This document shows positions 1-9,507 of a stretch of DNA of 53,188 nt, piece after piece; the first letter of the stretch is position 1; every line of letters begins with the position of its first letter. The stretch covers positions 1 to 53,188 of the forward strand of contig NZ_SELT01000022.1 of NCBI RefSeq assembly GCF_004361065.1. The letters run 5' to 3'. A program made the translations under genes and the position numbers. This stretch comes from Cognatilysobacter terrigena (GTDB lineage: Bacteria > Pseudomonadota > Gammaproteobacteria > Xanthomonadales > Xanthomonadaceae). The notes under the pieces were generated by a model. It did not search any database, had not been told where the DNA came from, and saw only the letters and a program-made list of their open reading frames with translations.

Positions 1-1
1 G

Positions 2-355
2 AACGACGTGTGCGTGCGCATCGACGAGCGCGTGCTGCGCCAGGTGAGCGAGAACCTCGTCACCAACGCGATGAAGTACGCGCCGGAAAGCGAACTCACC
101 ATCGCGGGCCGTCCAGGCGCGCCCGGTTACTGGCAGCTGGTGGTCGAGGATCGCGGCCCGGGCATTCCGGCCGCGAAGCAGCGCGAACTGTTCAAGCCGT
201 TCGTGCGCCTGCACGAAGGCGACGACGGCATTTCATCCGGTCTCGGCCTGTCGCTGGCGAAGCAGATCATCCAGAAGGCCGGCGGCCAGCTCTGGTACGA
301 AGACCGCAAGAACGGCGGCGCGCGCTTCGTCATCGAGCTGCCGCAGAGCGCCTGA
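2..355 (+). CDS. Sensor histidine kinase, C-terminal ATPase part (5' truncated by window edge)
   Basis: The frame is open from the first bases of the window, so this is the tail of a larger gene. The visible part is a GHKL/HATPase_c domain: an N-box (ENLVTNAMKYAP), a G1 box (VEDRGPGIP), an F-box region (ELFKPFVR) and a G2 box (SSGLGLSLAKQI), ending close after the last strand (GARFVIELP). It binds ATP and would phosphorylate a histidine upstream of the window. G1 reads DRGPG rather than DTGxG, a common variant. Sensor input, dimerisation domain and partner regulator are outside the window, so the signal cannot be inferred. The call as a kinase ATPase domain is secure; the subfamily is not. 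Confidence 0.9.
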   Translation, partial: NDVCVRIDERVLRQVSENLVTNAMKYAPESELTIAGRPGAPGYWQLVVEDRGPGIPAAKQRELFKPFVRLHEGDDGISSGLGLSLAKQIIQKAGGQLWYEDRKNGGARFVIELPQSA

Positions 356-400
356 GCGCACTTCGACGCGCTGCGTCGAGCGCCGAACCCATCACCGCAC

Positions 401-432
401 AAACGAAGATGCCGCCGGAGGCCGGCGGCATC
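401..432 (-). terminator. Rho-independent terminator of the Arg-rich membrane protein gene
   Basis: A perfect 11-bp stem (GATGCCGCCGG / CCGGCGGCATC) with a 3-nt loop lies 34 bp beyond the stop of the leftward gene. Read leftward, it is followed by a T-rich run (TTCGTTTGT). The rightward side has no T-run, so it probably serves the leftward gene only. Confidence 0.65.
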
Positions 433-465
433 GACGGGTCGGCCCGGGCCGACCTCCTCTGGAAC

Positions 466-879
466 TCAGTGCTCGGTGCGCGACTCGCGCGTGCTGCGCG
501 CACGGCTGGTCGACGCGCGGCGGGTGCCGGTGCGGCGCTGCGTGCGCGTGCGGCCCTGCGTCGTGTTGTCCTCGTCGGCGTTGCGCGCCTCGATGCGGCG
601 CGAGCGGCCTTCGATCGCGCCGTCGTTGCCGTTCTCGGCACGCTTGGCGCGACGACGCGCGGCGTACCAGAGCAGGCCGGCGCCGGCCAGCGCCGCGCCG
701 AACACCACCGGGTTGCGACGAACGACCTTGAGGCCGACCTTCGACGCGCCCTTCAGCGCGCCCAGCTTGGCGCCCGCGTCGAGCCACTCGCTCGCGCGCG
801 GGGCGAGGCTGCCGATGCGGTCACCGGCCTGGCTGGCGAGATCCAACATGCGTTCGGGGAGACGGTCCAGCGTGCTCAT
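466..879 (-). CDS. Small single-pass membrane protein with Arg-rich C-terminus, unknown function
   Basis: 137 residues. The start MSTLDRLPERM is chosen over a longer frame because an AGGA-type ribosome site lies just upstream. The N-terminal ~45 residues are amphipathic, one hydrophobic segment (NPVVFGAALAGAGLLWYAA) spans about residues 56-74, and the tail from ~75 to the end is very rich in Arg, Thr, Ser and Asn, hence probably disordered and nucleic-acid- or lipid-headgroup-binding in the cytoplasm. It resembles the small YtjA/ElaB-type stress membrane proteins in layout, but I recognise no family motif. It is monocistronic with its own terminator. Function unknown. Confidence 0.75.
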   Translation of the reverse strand: MSTLDRLPERMLDLASQAGDRIGSLAPRASEWLDAGAKLGALKGASKVGLKVVRRNPVVFGAALAGAGLLWYAARRRAKRAENGNDGAIEGRSRRIEARNADEDNTTQGRTRTQRRTGTRRASTSRARSTRESRTEH

Positions 880-1209
880 GGCGGAAGTCCTGCGGGGGAT
901 CGAGCGCCAGTGTTGGCGCGAAATCGTCGAAGCGGCGTGAGAGCGGAGCGTCATCGCTGAACAGCCGCTGGCTCGCGGGCGCGGTTCGCGGTCGGGGACT
1001 GCGGCAATGTCCTTGGGAGAACCGACGCGTGCTGGGTGCCGCTAACGTCGGACGGGACGTCGCGGAGTACGCAGGTGAATCGCTTCGGCCTTTGCGTAAT
1101 GCGTCGCGGTGTCATCCGCTTGCGATGCGATCGCAGCACGGAGTCAGGCGTCCCGCGTCCCGCCGGCGAAAGGTCGATTGCCGTGCAATACACGGGCTCG
1201 AACGAAAGC
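880..1209. other. Intergenic region without a recognisable gene
   Basis: About 330 bp between the start of the leftward membrane protein gene and the stop of hrpB. It must contain the promoter of the membrane protein gene. A short hairpin (GCGCCA-gtgt-TGGCGC, 904-919) sits just upstream of that gene. I see no convincing ORF, terminator for hrpB or RNA gene; open frames crossing it are antisense extensions of hrpB. Confidence 0.5.
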
Positions 1210-3720
1210 CTATGTTCCCCGCGGCTTCGCGCGATGCGTCGCCGTCGCGGTCCATGGATCGTCGGGCCACGGGTGCTTGGGGTACCGGCCTTTCATCTCC
1301 TTCTTCACTTCCGGGTACGTGCGTTCCCAGAAGCCGCGCAGGTCCTGCGTCACCTGCAGCGGTCGGCCGGCGGGCGAGAGCAGGTGCAGCGTCAGCGGGA
1401 TGCGGCCGTCGGCGATGCGCGGCGTGTCGGCGAGGCCGAAGAGTTCCTGCAGCTTGACTGCGAGCACCGGCGACTGCGGCGTACCGTCGGCATCCGTCGC
1501 GTAGCTGATCGCACGTTCCATGCCCGACGGCACGGCGATGCGCACCGGCGCGAGCGCATCGATGCGTTGGCGCGTCGACCAGTCGACGCCGGACTTCAGC
1601 GCTTCGCCGAGATCCTGTTCACTCAACGCGTCGAGTCGCGTCTTGCCGGTGAGTGCGGGCTTGAGCCAGGTGTCGAGCGTCGCGAGCAGCGCGTCGTCGG
1701 ACAGATCGGGCAGCGCATCGGCGAGTTCGGGCACCCACGCACGCAGGCCGCGCACGCGGTCGCGCCATTGCCGGAGGGAGTCGGTCCACGGCAACGCATC
1801 GAGGCCGAGCTGACGCACCGCATCGACCAGCGCATCGGCATAGCGCGACGGATCCGGCTTCGGCAGCGGCTTGGATTCCAGCACGATGCGATCGAAGCGA
1901 CGCTCGCGCACCGCGGCGATCGCGCGGGCGTTCGCATCCCAGACCACGCGATCCTCGCTGACGAAGCGCTGCGGGAATTCACGTTCCAGACGCGCCTCGT
2001 CGAGCGGCGCAGCCTGCAGGATGCGCGCATCCCGCGCTTCGTCGCGCAGCTCGTTGACGACGAGCCACGGCTCGCCGCGCAGCAGCGAGTCGTCGAAGAG
2101 GCGCACGGTGCGGCCGGTCGCGAGCTGGTAACGGAGTGCGTCGGTCGGATGCTGGCGCGCGATGCGATCGGGAAACGCATGCAGCAGCACGTCGCCGAAC
2201 AGATGCGGCGCGACGTGCGACGGGGGTGCGGCATCGAGACGCAGGCGGCGTCGCCACTGCTTCGAGGCCTGGTCGATCTGCGCGAGTCCGCTGCGCGAGG
2301 CGTCGGCCGGCACGCGGCCGTTGCGGAAGGCCGCCAAGGCTTGCCAGCGATCGGCGAGCGCGTCGCTGCGCGGGCGACCCGGTACGGGCCGCAGCGGATC
2401 GCGCGCTTCGATCAACGCGGCGAGGTCGCAGGCGATCGCCTGTTCGCGCCCATCGGTCGACGCGAGCAGCATCGCCGCGAGGCGCGGATGCGTGCCCAGC
2501 GCGAGCATGCGCTTGCCGAGCGTCGTGACGGTGGTGCCGTCGAGCGCGCCGAGGCGACGCAGCAGATCGCGCGCCGCATTGAATGCGCCCGTCGGTGGTG
2601 CATCGGGGAAGCGGAGGTCGTCGCCGCCCCAAAGCGCGAGTTCGAGCGCGAGTGCCGACAGATCAACCTGCGCGATCTCCGGTCGACGCTGCGGTTCGAG
2701 CCGTTGCGACTGCGGCCACAGCCGATACGCCCAACCGTCGGCGACGCGCCCCGCGCGGCCCGCACGCTGGTCGGCCGAGGCCTGCGCGATCGGGACGACG
2801 TCGAGTCGCGAGAAGCCGCTGTTCGGATCGAAGCGCGGCTCGCGCGCGAGGCCGGTGTCGATGACGACGCGAACGCCGGGCAGGGTGACACTCGATTCGG
2901 CGACGTTGGTCGCGAGCACCACGCGACGTCGCCCATCGGTCGACGGTTGCAGCACGCGCGACTGCTGTTCGACGGGCAGTTCGCCGTGCAAGGCGAGCAC
3001 CTCGGCGTCGACGTACTCGACGAGCTGCTGCATGCGCGCGATCTCGCGCTGGCCGGGCAGGAACACGAGCAGGTCGCCCGGATGCGTCGCAAGCGCGTGG
3101 TCGATCGCACGACGCACCTGATGCTCGCTCTTCTCGTCACGACGCGCCGGAAAATGCGCGATCTCGACGGGATAGCTGCGGCCTTCGCTGGACAGCCGCG
3201 GCGCGTCGAGGAACGTCGCGAGGCGCTCGCCGTCGAGCGTCGCCGACATCACGACGATGCGCAGGTCCTCGCGCAGCTGCGCCTGCACGTCGAGCGCGAG
3301 CGCGAGGCCGAGGTCGGCGGCCATGTGGCGCTCGTGGAATTCGTCAAACAGGATCGCGCCGATGCCATCGAGCATCGGGTCGTCCTGGATCATGCGTGTG
3401 AGGATCCCTTCGGTGACCACCTCGATCCGCGTCGCCTTAGACACGCGATTCTCGAAGCGGATCCGATAGCCGACGGTGTCGCCGACCTCCTCGCCTCGAC
3501 TCTTCGCCATGAACATCGCGGCTGCACGCGCGGCCACGCGACGCGGCTCGAGCATCAGGATCTTCCGCCCCTCGAGCCACGGCGCATCGAGCAGCGCCGG
3601 CGGCACCTGCGTGGTCTTGCCGGCGCCGGGCGGCGCTTCCAGTACGAGGCGCGGATGCACGGCGAGCGACTCGCGGATGCGCGGCAGCAGGGGATCGATG
3701 GGAAAGGCGAGGCGATTCAC
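1210..3720 (-). CDS. hrpB: ATP-dependent helicase HrpB (DEAH-family)
   Basis: 836 residues, GTG start (GTGAATCGCCTC). Motif I is PGAGKTT at residues 31-37, motif Ia contains LEPRRVAARAAA, motif II is DEFH (126-129, the HrpB-typical variant of DEAH) and motif III is SAT (159-161). The second RecA domain has the HRPxxR-like VI motif QRAGRAGR. The C-terminal third with its HrpB-specific region (GxxPxHPWPDDPWTATATHR at the end) completes the usual length. The family is a DEAH helicase conserved in proteobacteria; in Xanthomonas and E. coli it is linked to RNA handling, adhesion and biofilm phenotypes rather than to type III secretion. Divergent from tatD with ~110 bp between start codons. Identity is confident, substrate not. 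Confidence 0.95.
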   Translation of the reverse strand: MNRLAFPIDPLLPRIRESLAVHPRLVLEAPPGAGKTTQVPPALLDAPWLEGRKILMLEPRRVAARAAAMFMAKSRGEEVGDTVGYRIRFENRVSKATRIEVVTEGILTRMIQDDPMLDGIGAILFDEFHERHMAADLGLALALDVQAQLREDLRIVVMSATLDGERLATFLDAPRLSSEGRSYPVEIAHFPARRDEKSEHQVRRAIDHALATHPGDLLVFLPGQREIARMQQLVEYVDAEVLALHGELPVEQQSRVLQPSTDGRRRVVLATNVAESSVTLPGVRVVIDTGLAREPRFDPNSGFSRLDVVPIAQASADQRAGRAGRVADGWAYRLWPQSQRLEPQRRPEIAQVDLSALALELALWGGDDLRFPDAPPTGAFNAARDLLRRLGALDGTTVTTLGKRMLALGTHPRLAAMLLASTDGREQAIACDLAALIEARDPLRPVPGRPRSDALADRWQALAAFRNGRVPADASRSGLAQIDQASKQWRRRLRLDAAPPSHVAPHLFGDVLLHAFPDRIARQHPTDALRYQLATGRTVRLFDDSLLRGEPWLVVNELRDEARDARILQAAPLDEARLEREFPQRFVSEDRVVWDANARAIAAVRERRFDRIVLESKPLPKPDPSRYADALVDAVRQLGLDALPWTDSLRQWRDRVRGLRAWVPELADALPDLSDDALLATLDTWLKPALTGKTRLDALSEQDLGEALKSGVDWSTRQRIDALAPVRIAVPSGMERAISYATDADGTPQSPVLAVKLQELFGLADTPRIADGRIPLTLHLLSPAGRPLQVTQDLRGFWERTYPEVKKEMKGRYPKHPWPDDPWTATATHRAKPRGT

Positions 3721-3829
3721 GCGACAAGGATAGAGCGTCGGCGCGCACGACCTCGGCCTGCGCGCGTCATCGCGACGAGCACGGCGTGCTCCTCGCTATC
3801 CTATGCAGCCGTTTCCGCGAGCCCCCGAC

Positions 3830-4621
3830 GTGCAGCTCATCGACATCGGCGCCAACCTCACCCACGACTCGTTCGATCGCGACCGCGACGCCGTGCTCGA
3901 ACGCGCGCGCCATGCGGGCGTCGTGCAGATGGTGGTGACGGGCGCCCGCCGCGAGCATTCGCCGAAGGCGCTGGAACTCGCGCAGGCGCATCCGGGCGTG
4001 CTGTTCGCGACCGCCGGCGTACATCCGCACCATGCCGTCGAATACACCGTCGAATGCGACGCGGAGATGCGCGCGCTGCTCGCGCACGACGAAGTCGTCG
4101 CCGTCGGGGAATGCGGGCTCGACTACTTCCGCGATTTTTCGCCGCGCCCGGCGCAGCGTCGCGCCTTCGAGATGCAGCTGCAGACGGCGGTCGACACCGG
4201 CAAGCCGCTGTTCCTGCACCAGCGCGACGCGCACGACGACTTCGTCGCGATCATGAAGAACTTCGAGGGCCGCATCGGGCCGGCGGTGGTGCATTGCTTC
4301 ACCGGCACGCGCGAGGAAGCGTTCGCCTACCTCGATCGCGACTGGCACATCGGCATCACCGGCTGGCTCTGCGACGAACGCCGCGGCCAGCACCTGCGCG
4401 AGATCGTGCCGCACATCCCCGCGAACCGCCTGATGATCGAGACCGACGCGCCCTACCTGCTGCCACGCACGCTCAGGCCGACGCCGAAGGATCGCCGCAA
4501 CGAGCCCGCGTTCCTCGCGCACATCGTCGAGGAGCTTGCGCGCGACCGCGGCGAGACCGTCGAAACGGTCGCCGCGAAGACCACCGAAGTGGCGCGCAAG
4601 TTCTTCCGCCTGCCGGCCTGA
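3830..4621 (+). CDS. tatD: TatD family metal-dependent 3'-5' DNA exonuclease
   Basis: 263 residues from a GTG start that gives the classical TatD N-terminus (QLIDIGANLTHDSFD). An upstream in-frame ATG at 3803 would add nine residues, but a -10-like TATCCT abuts it (3797-3802), which favours the GTG. Metal ligands are visible: GVHPHH, the Glu in VGECGLDYFRDFS, H in LFLHQRDAHDD, H in VVHCFTGT and the final Asp in IETDAPYLLPR. TatD removes nucleotides from single-stranded or damaged DNA and has been tied to DNA repair and apoptotic-like DNA turnover. It ends 9 bp before the convergent RND pump gene. Confidence 0.93.
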   Translation: MQLIDIGANLTHDSFDRDRDAVLERARHAGVVQMVVTGARREHSPKALELAQAHPGVLFATAGVHPHHAVEYTVECDAEMRALLAHDEVVAVGECGLDYFRDFSPRPAQRRAFEMQLQTAVDTGKPLFLHQRDAHDDFVAIMKNFEGRIGPAVVHCFTGTREEAFAYLDRDWHIGITGWLCDERRGQHLREIVPHIPANRLMIETDAPYLLPRTLRPTPKDRRNEPAFLAHIVEELARDRGETVETVAAKTTEVARKFFRLPA

Positions 4622-4630
4622 CGACGAGCG

Positions 4631-7600
4631 TCAGCCGTTTTCCACCACGGCGTGCGCGGGCTTGCCACGCCGCAGCTTGCGCCGCATCCAGCCACCGAGG
4701 TCGTCGACGACGGTGTATGCGGCGGGAATCACGACCAGCGAAAGCAGCGTCGACGTGATCAGGCCGCCGATCACCGCCACCGCCATCGGTCGACGGAAGC
4801 TCGAATCCCCCGACAGCCCGAGCGCGATCGGCAGCATGCCCGCGCCCATTGCAATCGTCGTCATCAGCACCGGGCGCGCGCGCTTGCGGCAGGCGTCGAC
4901 CAGCGCGTCGTGCTGCGTCATGCCCTGTTCGTCCTCGGCGATGACGGCGTAGTCGACGAGCAGGATCGAGTTCTTGGTCGCGATGCCGATCAGCATCAGC
5001 AGGCCGATCAACGCCGGCAGCGAGAGCAGGTTGTTCGTGAGCAGCAGCGCGCCGAACGCGCCGCCCGCGCACAGCGGCACCGCGGTGAGGATGGTCAGCG
5101 GTTGAAGCGCGTGGTTGAACAGCAGCAACAGCACCATGTAGATGCAGGCGATGCCGGCGATCATCGCAACGACGAAGCCCGTGAACAGTTCGACGAAGAC
5201 TTCGGCGTCGCCGGTGTTGATGAAGCTCAGGCCGGCGGGCGGATTCTTCACCGTCGGCAGCTGGTTCACTTCCTTCATGACGTCGCCGAGCGGACGCCCG
5301 TTGAGTTCGGCGGTGAAGGTGACGTTGCGCTGGCGCTGGTAGCGCGAGATCACCGACGGCCCACTGCCGGGTTCGATGTCGGCGACCGCGGCGAGCGGCA
5401 CCGGCCCGTTCTTGCCCGGCACGCGCAGCTGGCCGATCAACGCGGGATCGCGCAACGTCTGTTCGGAGAAGCCGACGCGGATCGGGATCTGGCGCTCGGG
5501 GAGGTTGAGCTTCGCGAGACGCTGCGTGTAATCGCCGCTGGTCGCGATGCGCGCGGCTTCGGCGATGTCGGCGGTCGATACGCCGAGATCGGCCGCGCGT
5601 TGCGGATCGGGACGGATCTCGATTTCCGGGCGCAGCAGCGACGCCGACGAGCTGATGCTGCCAAGCCCCTTGATCGTGTGAAGCTCGCGTTCGAGCGTGA
5701 CCGACGCGTCCTGCAGGCGCTGCGCGTCGTCCCCGGCGAGCACGAGCATCAGGTTCTCGCCGGGCTCGTTCGAGATATACGACAGCCGCACGCCGGGCAG
5801 GTCGGCCAGCTGCGTGCGCACCTCGCGTTCGAGCTGCTTCTGGTCGCGGTCGCGCGTCTTCGGCTGGCCCCAGTCGAGCACGAGCGTCGCCTTGCGCGGC
5901 TCGCCGACGCCGGTCTTGTTCGGATCGCCGACGTCGAGCACGCTGCCGACGGTGGTGTAGACCTGCTTGAGCTCCGGGATCGCATGCAGCTTCGCGCGCG
6001 CCTGCTCGGCGATGCGCGTCGTGTCCTCCAGTCGAGTGCCCGGCGGCAGTTCGAGCTGCAGGTTGCTGCGACCGATGTCGGTGAACGGAATGAACGTGGT
6101 CGGGATCAGCGGCACCAGCGCGAGCGAGGCGATGAAGAACACCGTCGAGATCGCGAGCGTGATCCAGCGATGGCGCAGCGCGGCGTCGACGAGGTGCAGG
6201 TAGCGCCGCATCAGCGGACCTTCCTTTTCCTCCTCGCCATGCGACTTCAGCTGGTACGCGGCGATCATCGGCGTCAGCAGCCGCGCGACCAGCAGCGAGA
6301 ACAGCACGGCGGTCGCGGCGGTCCAGCCGAACTCGCGGAAGAACTTGCCGGCGATGCCGGGCATGAACGCGACCGGGATGAATACCGCGGCGAGCGTCAT
6401 CGAGGTCGCGATCACCGCGATGCCGATCTCGTCAGCCGCTTCGCGCGCCGCCTCGAGCGGCGTCTTGCCCATGCGCAGGTGGCGCACGATGTTCTCGATC
6501 TCGACGATCGCGTCGTCGACCAGGATGCCCACGACCACGCTCAGCGCAAGCAGCGTGATCATGTTGAGCGAGAAACCGAGCCAGTACATCACCGCGAAGG
6601 TCGGGATGATCGACAGCGGAAGCGCGATCGCGGAAATCCACGTCGCGCGGAAGTCGCGCAGGAACAGCCAGACGACGGCGAGCGCGAGCAGCGCGCCTTC
6701 GAACAGCATCTCCATCGACGAGTGATACGAACGCTCGGTTTCGCCGACGGTCGACGTCACCTGCTGGAAGCGCATGCCGGGGTTCTTCTTCGCGAGCGCA
6801 TCGAGCGCCGCTTTCACGCCGTCGGCGACTTCGAGTTCGCTCGACCCGCGCGTGCGCGATACCGAGAACGCGACGACCGGCCGGCCATCGAGCAACGCGA
6901 CCTGCGTCGGGTCCGCGGTCGAATCGCTGATGCGCGCGAGCGTGCCGAGGCGCACGGCGCGGCCGTCGGGCAGGGTGATCGCGAAGTTCTCGAGGTCCTT
7001 CGCGTCCTGCACGGTCGCGATCGTGCGCAGCACCTGCTGGCCCGCGCCGACCTCCGCCTTGCCGCTCGGCCGTTCCACCTGCGAACGCGCGAGCTGCGCG
7101 TTCACGGCACCGGCGGTGGTGCCGTAGGCCTGCAGCGCATCGGGATCGAGGTCGATGCGCACCATGCGATCGACGCCGCCCTGGCGCGCGACCTGCGCGA
7201 CGCCCGGCACGCCGAACAGCGTGCGCGTGACGTCGCGATCGACGAACCACGACAGCTCGTCGGTGCCCATGCGGTCGGACTGCACCGCGTACGTCATCAA
7301 CGCGCCGCCGATCGTGACCTTGGTGACCAGCGGTTCCTGGATGTCCTGCGGCAGGTCGGCGCGGATGCGGCTCACTGCCGCGCGCGTGTCGTCGAGTGCG
7401 CCGGCGAGGTCGGTTTCGAGCTTGAACTCGATCGCCGTCGTGCTCACGCCTTCGGTGACGGTGGACGTGACGCGCTTGACGCCGTCGAGTGTCGCGACCT
7501 GGTCTTCGACCTTGCGCGTGACTTCGGTTTCGAGCTGGCTCGGCGACGCACCCGGCTCGCTGATGGTGACCACCACCATCGGGAACGAGATGTCCGGAAA

Positions 7601-7711
7601 GCGTGCGACCGGCAGCTTCCAGAAGCCCCAGAGGCCGGCGACGCACAGCACGAAGAAGATCATCAACGCCGGCAGCGGCCGGCGGATCGCCCAGGCGGAG
7701 ACGTTGATCAT
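4631..7711 (-). CDS. RND multidrug efflux permease (AcrB/HAE1-like)
   Basis: 1026 residues, normal length for an AcrB-type trimeric proton antiporter in the inner membrane. The N-terminal helix (MINVSAWAIRRPLPALMIF) is followed by the first periplasmic loop. TM4 carries the proton-relay pair DD in VGILVDDAIVEIEN, and TM10 carries the matching Lys in GIATKNSILLVDYA. Its start codon overlaps the stop of the adaptor gene by four bases (ATGA), so the two are translationally coupled. No outer-membrane TolC-type gene is adjacent; the pump must borrow one. The gene reads convergently to tatD. Substrates cannot be told from sequence. Confidence 0.93.
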   Translation of the reverse strand: MINVSAWAIRRPLPALMIFFVLCVAGLWGFWKLPVARFPDISFPMVVVTISEPGASPSQLETEVTRKVEDQVATLDGVKRVTSTVTEGVSTTAIEFKLETDLAGALDDTRAAVSRIRADLPQDIQEPLVTKVTIGGALMTYAVQSDRMGTDELSWFVDRDVTRTLFGVPGVAQVARQGGVDRMVRIDLDPDALQAYGTTAGAVNAQLARSQVERPSGKAEVGAGQQVLRTIATVQDAKDLENFAITLPDGRAVRLGTLARISDSTADPTQVALLDGRPVVAFSVSRTRGSSELEVADGVKAALDALAKKNPGMRFQQVTSTVGETERSYHSSMEMLFEGALLALAVVWLFLRDFRATWISAIALPLSIIPTFAVMYWLGFSLNMITLLALSVVVGILVDDAIVEIENIVRHLRMGKTPLEAAREAADEIGIAVIATSMTLAAVFIPVAFMPGIAGKFFREFGWTAATAVLFSLLVARLLTPMIAAYQLKSHGEEEKEGPLMRRYLHLVDAALRHRWITLAISTVFFIASLALVPLIPTTFIPFTDIGRSNLQLELPPGTRLEDTTRIAEQARAKLHAIPELKQVYTTVGSVLDVGDPNKTGVGEPRKATLVLDWGQPKTRDRDQKQLEREVRTQLADLPGVRLSYISNEPGENLMLVLAGDDAQRLQDASVTLERELHTIKGLGSISSSASLLRPEIEIRPDPQRAADLGVSTADIAEAARIATSGDYTQRLAKLNLPERQIPIRVGFSEQTLRDPALIGQLRVPGKNGPVPLAAVADIEPGSGPSVISRYQRQRNVTFTAELNGRPLGDVMKEVNQLPTVKNPPAGLSFINTGDAEVFVELFTGFVVAMIAGIACIYMVLLLLFNHALQPLTILTAVPLCAGGAFGALLLTNNLLSLPALIGLLMLIGIATKNSILLVDYAVIAEDEQGMTQHDALVDACRKRARPVLMTTIAMGAGMLPIALGLSGDSSFRRPMAVAVIGGLITSTLLSLVVIPAAYTVVDDLGGWMRRKLRRGKPAHAVVENG

Positions 7712-8871
7712 GGCGCGGCGTCCGACTCCGACGCGGCGCGTGCGGGCGTCGTCGACGGGACGGGTGTCGTCGTCGCAGCAGGCGCTGTCGACGCCGCCGC
7801 CGGGACGATGCGCACCGTGTCGCCGTCGCCGAGGAAGCCGGCACCCTGGTCGACGACCTGTGCGCCGCTCGCGAGCCCGTCGAGGATTTCGACGACGCCG
7901 TTCGCGGTGGTGCCGGTGCGCACGCGCATGCGATGCGCGATGCCCTTCGGATCGACGGTGAACACATACGGATTGCCGTCGCGCTGCACGATCGCCGTCG
8001 CCGGCACCACCAGCGCCTTCGCATTGCCGACGAGGATGCGGCCCGGCAGGTACGCGCCGGTGCGCAGGCCGTCCGGTTCCGGCAGATCGGCATACACCGT
8101 ACCGGTGCGCGTCGACGGATCGACACCCGGCGGCACCGCGCGCACTTCGCCTTCGACGTCATGCCCGTCCGGCGCACGCACCATCACCGCATCCCCGACG
8201 TTGACCGCGGCAAGTTCGGCGTCGGCAAGATCGGCGCGCCACTCGAGGCGTCCATCGCGAATCAGGCCGATGAGTTCCGTGCCGGCGGCGACAATTTGTC
8301 CCGGCTGCACCGCGCGCTTGCTGACGATGCCGTCGTCCGGCGCGCGCAGTTCCGCGTAACTGCGACGCAGCCTCGCGGCGTCGAGCTGCGCACGCACGGT
8401 GGCGACGCGCGCGTTCGCCTGGTCGCGCGCCGCGCGCAGTTCGTCGACCTGGCCCGCGGAGATGTACTTCTGCGCGACCAGCGGCTCGGCGCGACGCAGG
8501 TTCGCCTGTGCGAGCGACGCCGCGGCCTGCGCCTCGCGATAGCTCGCCTGCGCCTGTTCGAGTTCGCTCTGCAGCGAACGCGCGTCGAGATCGAGCAGCA
8601 CCTGCCCACGTCGCACGAAATCGCCGACGTCGACATAGAGGCCGGTGACGCGCAACCCGCTCAGTTCGACGCCGAGCTGCATCTCCTCGCGCGCGGCGAC
8701 GGGGCCGGACACGCGGATCTCGCGCGGAATCTCCTGCAGGCGAGCCGGCACGGTGGTGACGGCCATCGCCGGCGAGGCTTCGGCGGGTTTGGCGTCGTCC
8801 TTCTTGCCGCAGGCCGCGAGGGCGACGGCGGCGACGAGCAGGGCGCAACAGCGGAGCGTCGTGGGGCGCAT
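7708..8871 (-). CDS. RND efflux periplasmic adaptor lipoprotein (AcrA/MexA-like)
   Basis: 387 residues from the ATG that opens a lipoprotein signal (MRPTTLRCCALLVAAVALAAC, lipobox LAAC, lipid-modified Cys then GKKDD). The lipoyl/barrel-sandwich halves (VSGPVAAREEMQLGVELSG, and later AELRAPDDGIVSKRAVQPGQIV) flank an alpha-hairpin rich in Ala/Gln/Arg. This hairpin contacts the outer-membrane channel, and the beta-barrel and membrane-proximal domain follow. Upstream in-frame codons exist but would precede the signal peptide. First gene of a two-gene pump operon. It ends with a Thr/Pro/Ala-rich tail of ~30 residues that is probably disordered. Confidence 0.92.
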   Translation of the reverse strand: MRPTTLRCCALLVAAVALAACGKKDDAKPAEASPAMAVTTVPARLQEIPREIRVSGPVAAREEMQLGVELSGLRVTGLYVDVGDFVRRGQVLLDLDARSLQSELEQAQASYREAQAAASLAQANLRRAEPLVAQKYISAGQVDELRAARDQANARVATVRAQLDAARLRRSYAELRAPDDGIVSKRAVQPGQIVAAGTELIGLIRDGRLEWRADLADAELAAVNVGDAVMVRAPDGHDVEGEVRAVPPGVDPSTRTGTVYADLPEPDGLRTGAYLPGRILVGNAKALVVPATAIVQRDGNPYVFTVDPKGIAHRMRVRTGTTANGVVEILDGLASGAQVVDQGAGFLGDGDTVRIVPAAASTAPAATTTPVPSTTPARAASESDAAP

Positions 8872-9017
8872 TCGAAGGGAGCGGGGCGGTCGAGGCCGCC
8901 AAGGATACGGGGCGGTATGTGCAGGACGTCGCGCCGGCATCGGGCGACGTTGCGGAAGGTGATGGCGGTGTCGATGCGTGCTCGTTTCGGGTGCTTTACG
9001 CGCCCAGATCGCCTTGT

Positions 9018-9055
9018 CCGAAAAGACGACGCCCGCCGGGTCAGCGGCGGGCGTC
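9018..9055 (-). terminator. Rho-independent terminator of the small secreted protein gene
   Basis: A perfect 11-bp GC-rich stem (GACGCCCGCCG / CGGCGGGCGTC) with a 6-nt loop, followed leftward by GTCTTTTCGG, 25 bp after the stop of the leftward gene. It also separates that gene from the RND operon. Confidence 0.7.
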
Positions 9056-9080
9056 GAGGTCGACTGCGCGGTGCGCGAGA

Positions 9081-9452
9081 TCAGTGCTTCTTCTTCGGCG
9101 GCGCCGCGTTGAAGTGCACGCCCTGCGCTTCGAGTCGCGCACACACCGCGCGGCGCTCGGCGGCGGACTTGGCCTTCATGTGCTTGGCCTCGGCGTCGTA
9201 GGCGCGGGCGAAGCGGGCGTCGAAGTCCTTGGGCAGCATGTGGCGCGCCTGCAGCATCTGCTTGGCGCCGTCATGCGCGTTGCGGCGATGCGTGTCCGCG
9301 CTGCCGCCCGCGCAGTTGGCGGCGGCGACCGCGCCGGCCGCGCTGGCGCCGATCACGTCGGACGCGGTCATGGACGGCGGATTCGCGGCCGTCGCGACGG
9401 TCGACGCGGCAGCGAGCGAAAGGGCGAGAAGAGTGCGGATCATCGTGCGCAT
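9081..9452 (-). CDS. Small exported protein with two cysteines, unknown function
   Basis: 123 residues with a clear Sec signal peptide (MRTMIRTLLALSLAAASTVATA-A). The mature ~100-residue protein is helical, with two Cys (in AANCAGG and RRAVCARLE) that could form a disulfide in the periplasm, several His (THRRNAH, ARHML, KHMK) and a basic PPKKKH end. It has its own terminator and lies between the RND operon and the MacB-like permease without overlap, so it is probably monocistronic. I do not recognise the family. The His/Lys content makes metal or anion binding possible, but this is inference. Confidence 0.7.
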   Translation of the reverse strand: MRTMIRTLLALSLAAASTVATAANPPSMTASDVIGASAAGAVAAANCAGGSADTHRRNAHDGAKQMLQARHMLPKDFDARFARAYDAEAKHMKAKSAAERRAVCARLEAQGVHFNAAPPKKKH

Positions 9453-9507
9453 CCTGCAGGCGGGCGCGGCAGTGTAGCGGGGCGTTTTTGAACCGCCCCG
9501 TCACGCG

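Noticed and set aside
1036-4758. A 1240-codon rightward open frame opposite hrpB
   Set aside because: It is the antisense shadow of hrpB and runs through tatD in another frame; Arg/Ala/Gln-rich composition, no domains, no ribosome site.
4652-8359. A 1235-codon rightward open frame opposite the RND pump
   Set aside because: Antisense of a GC-rich gene; composition is dominated by Arg, His, Asp and Gln as expected for the complement of biased codons.
9478-9504. Hairpin GGGGCG-tttttgaac-CGCCCC between the small secreted protein and the MacB-like permease
   Set aside because: No T-run follows on either strand; too weak to call a terminator.
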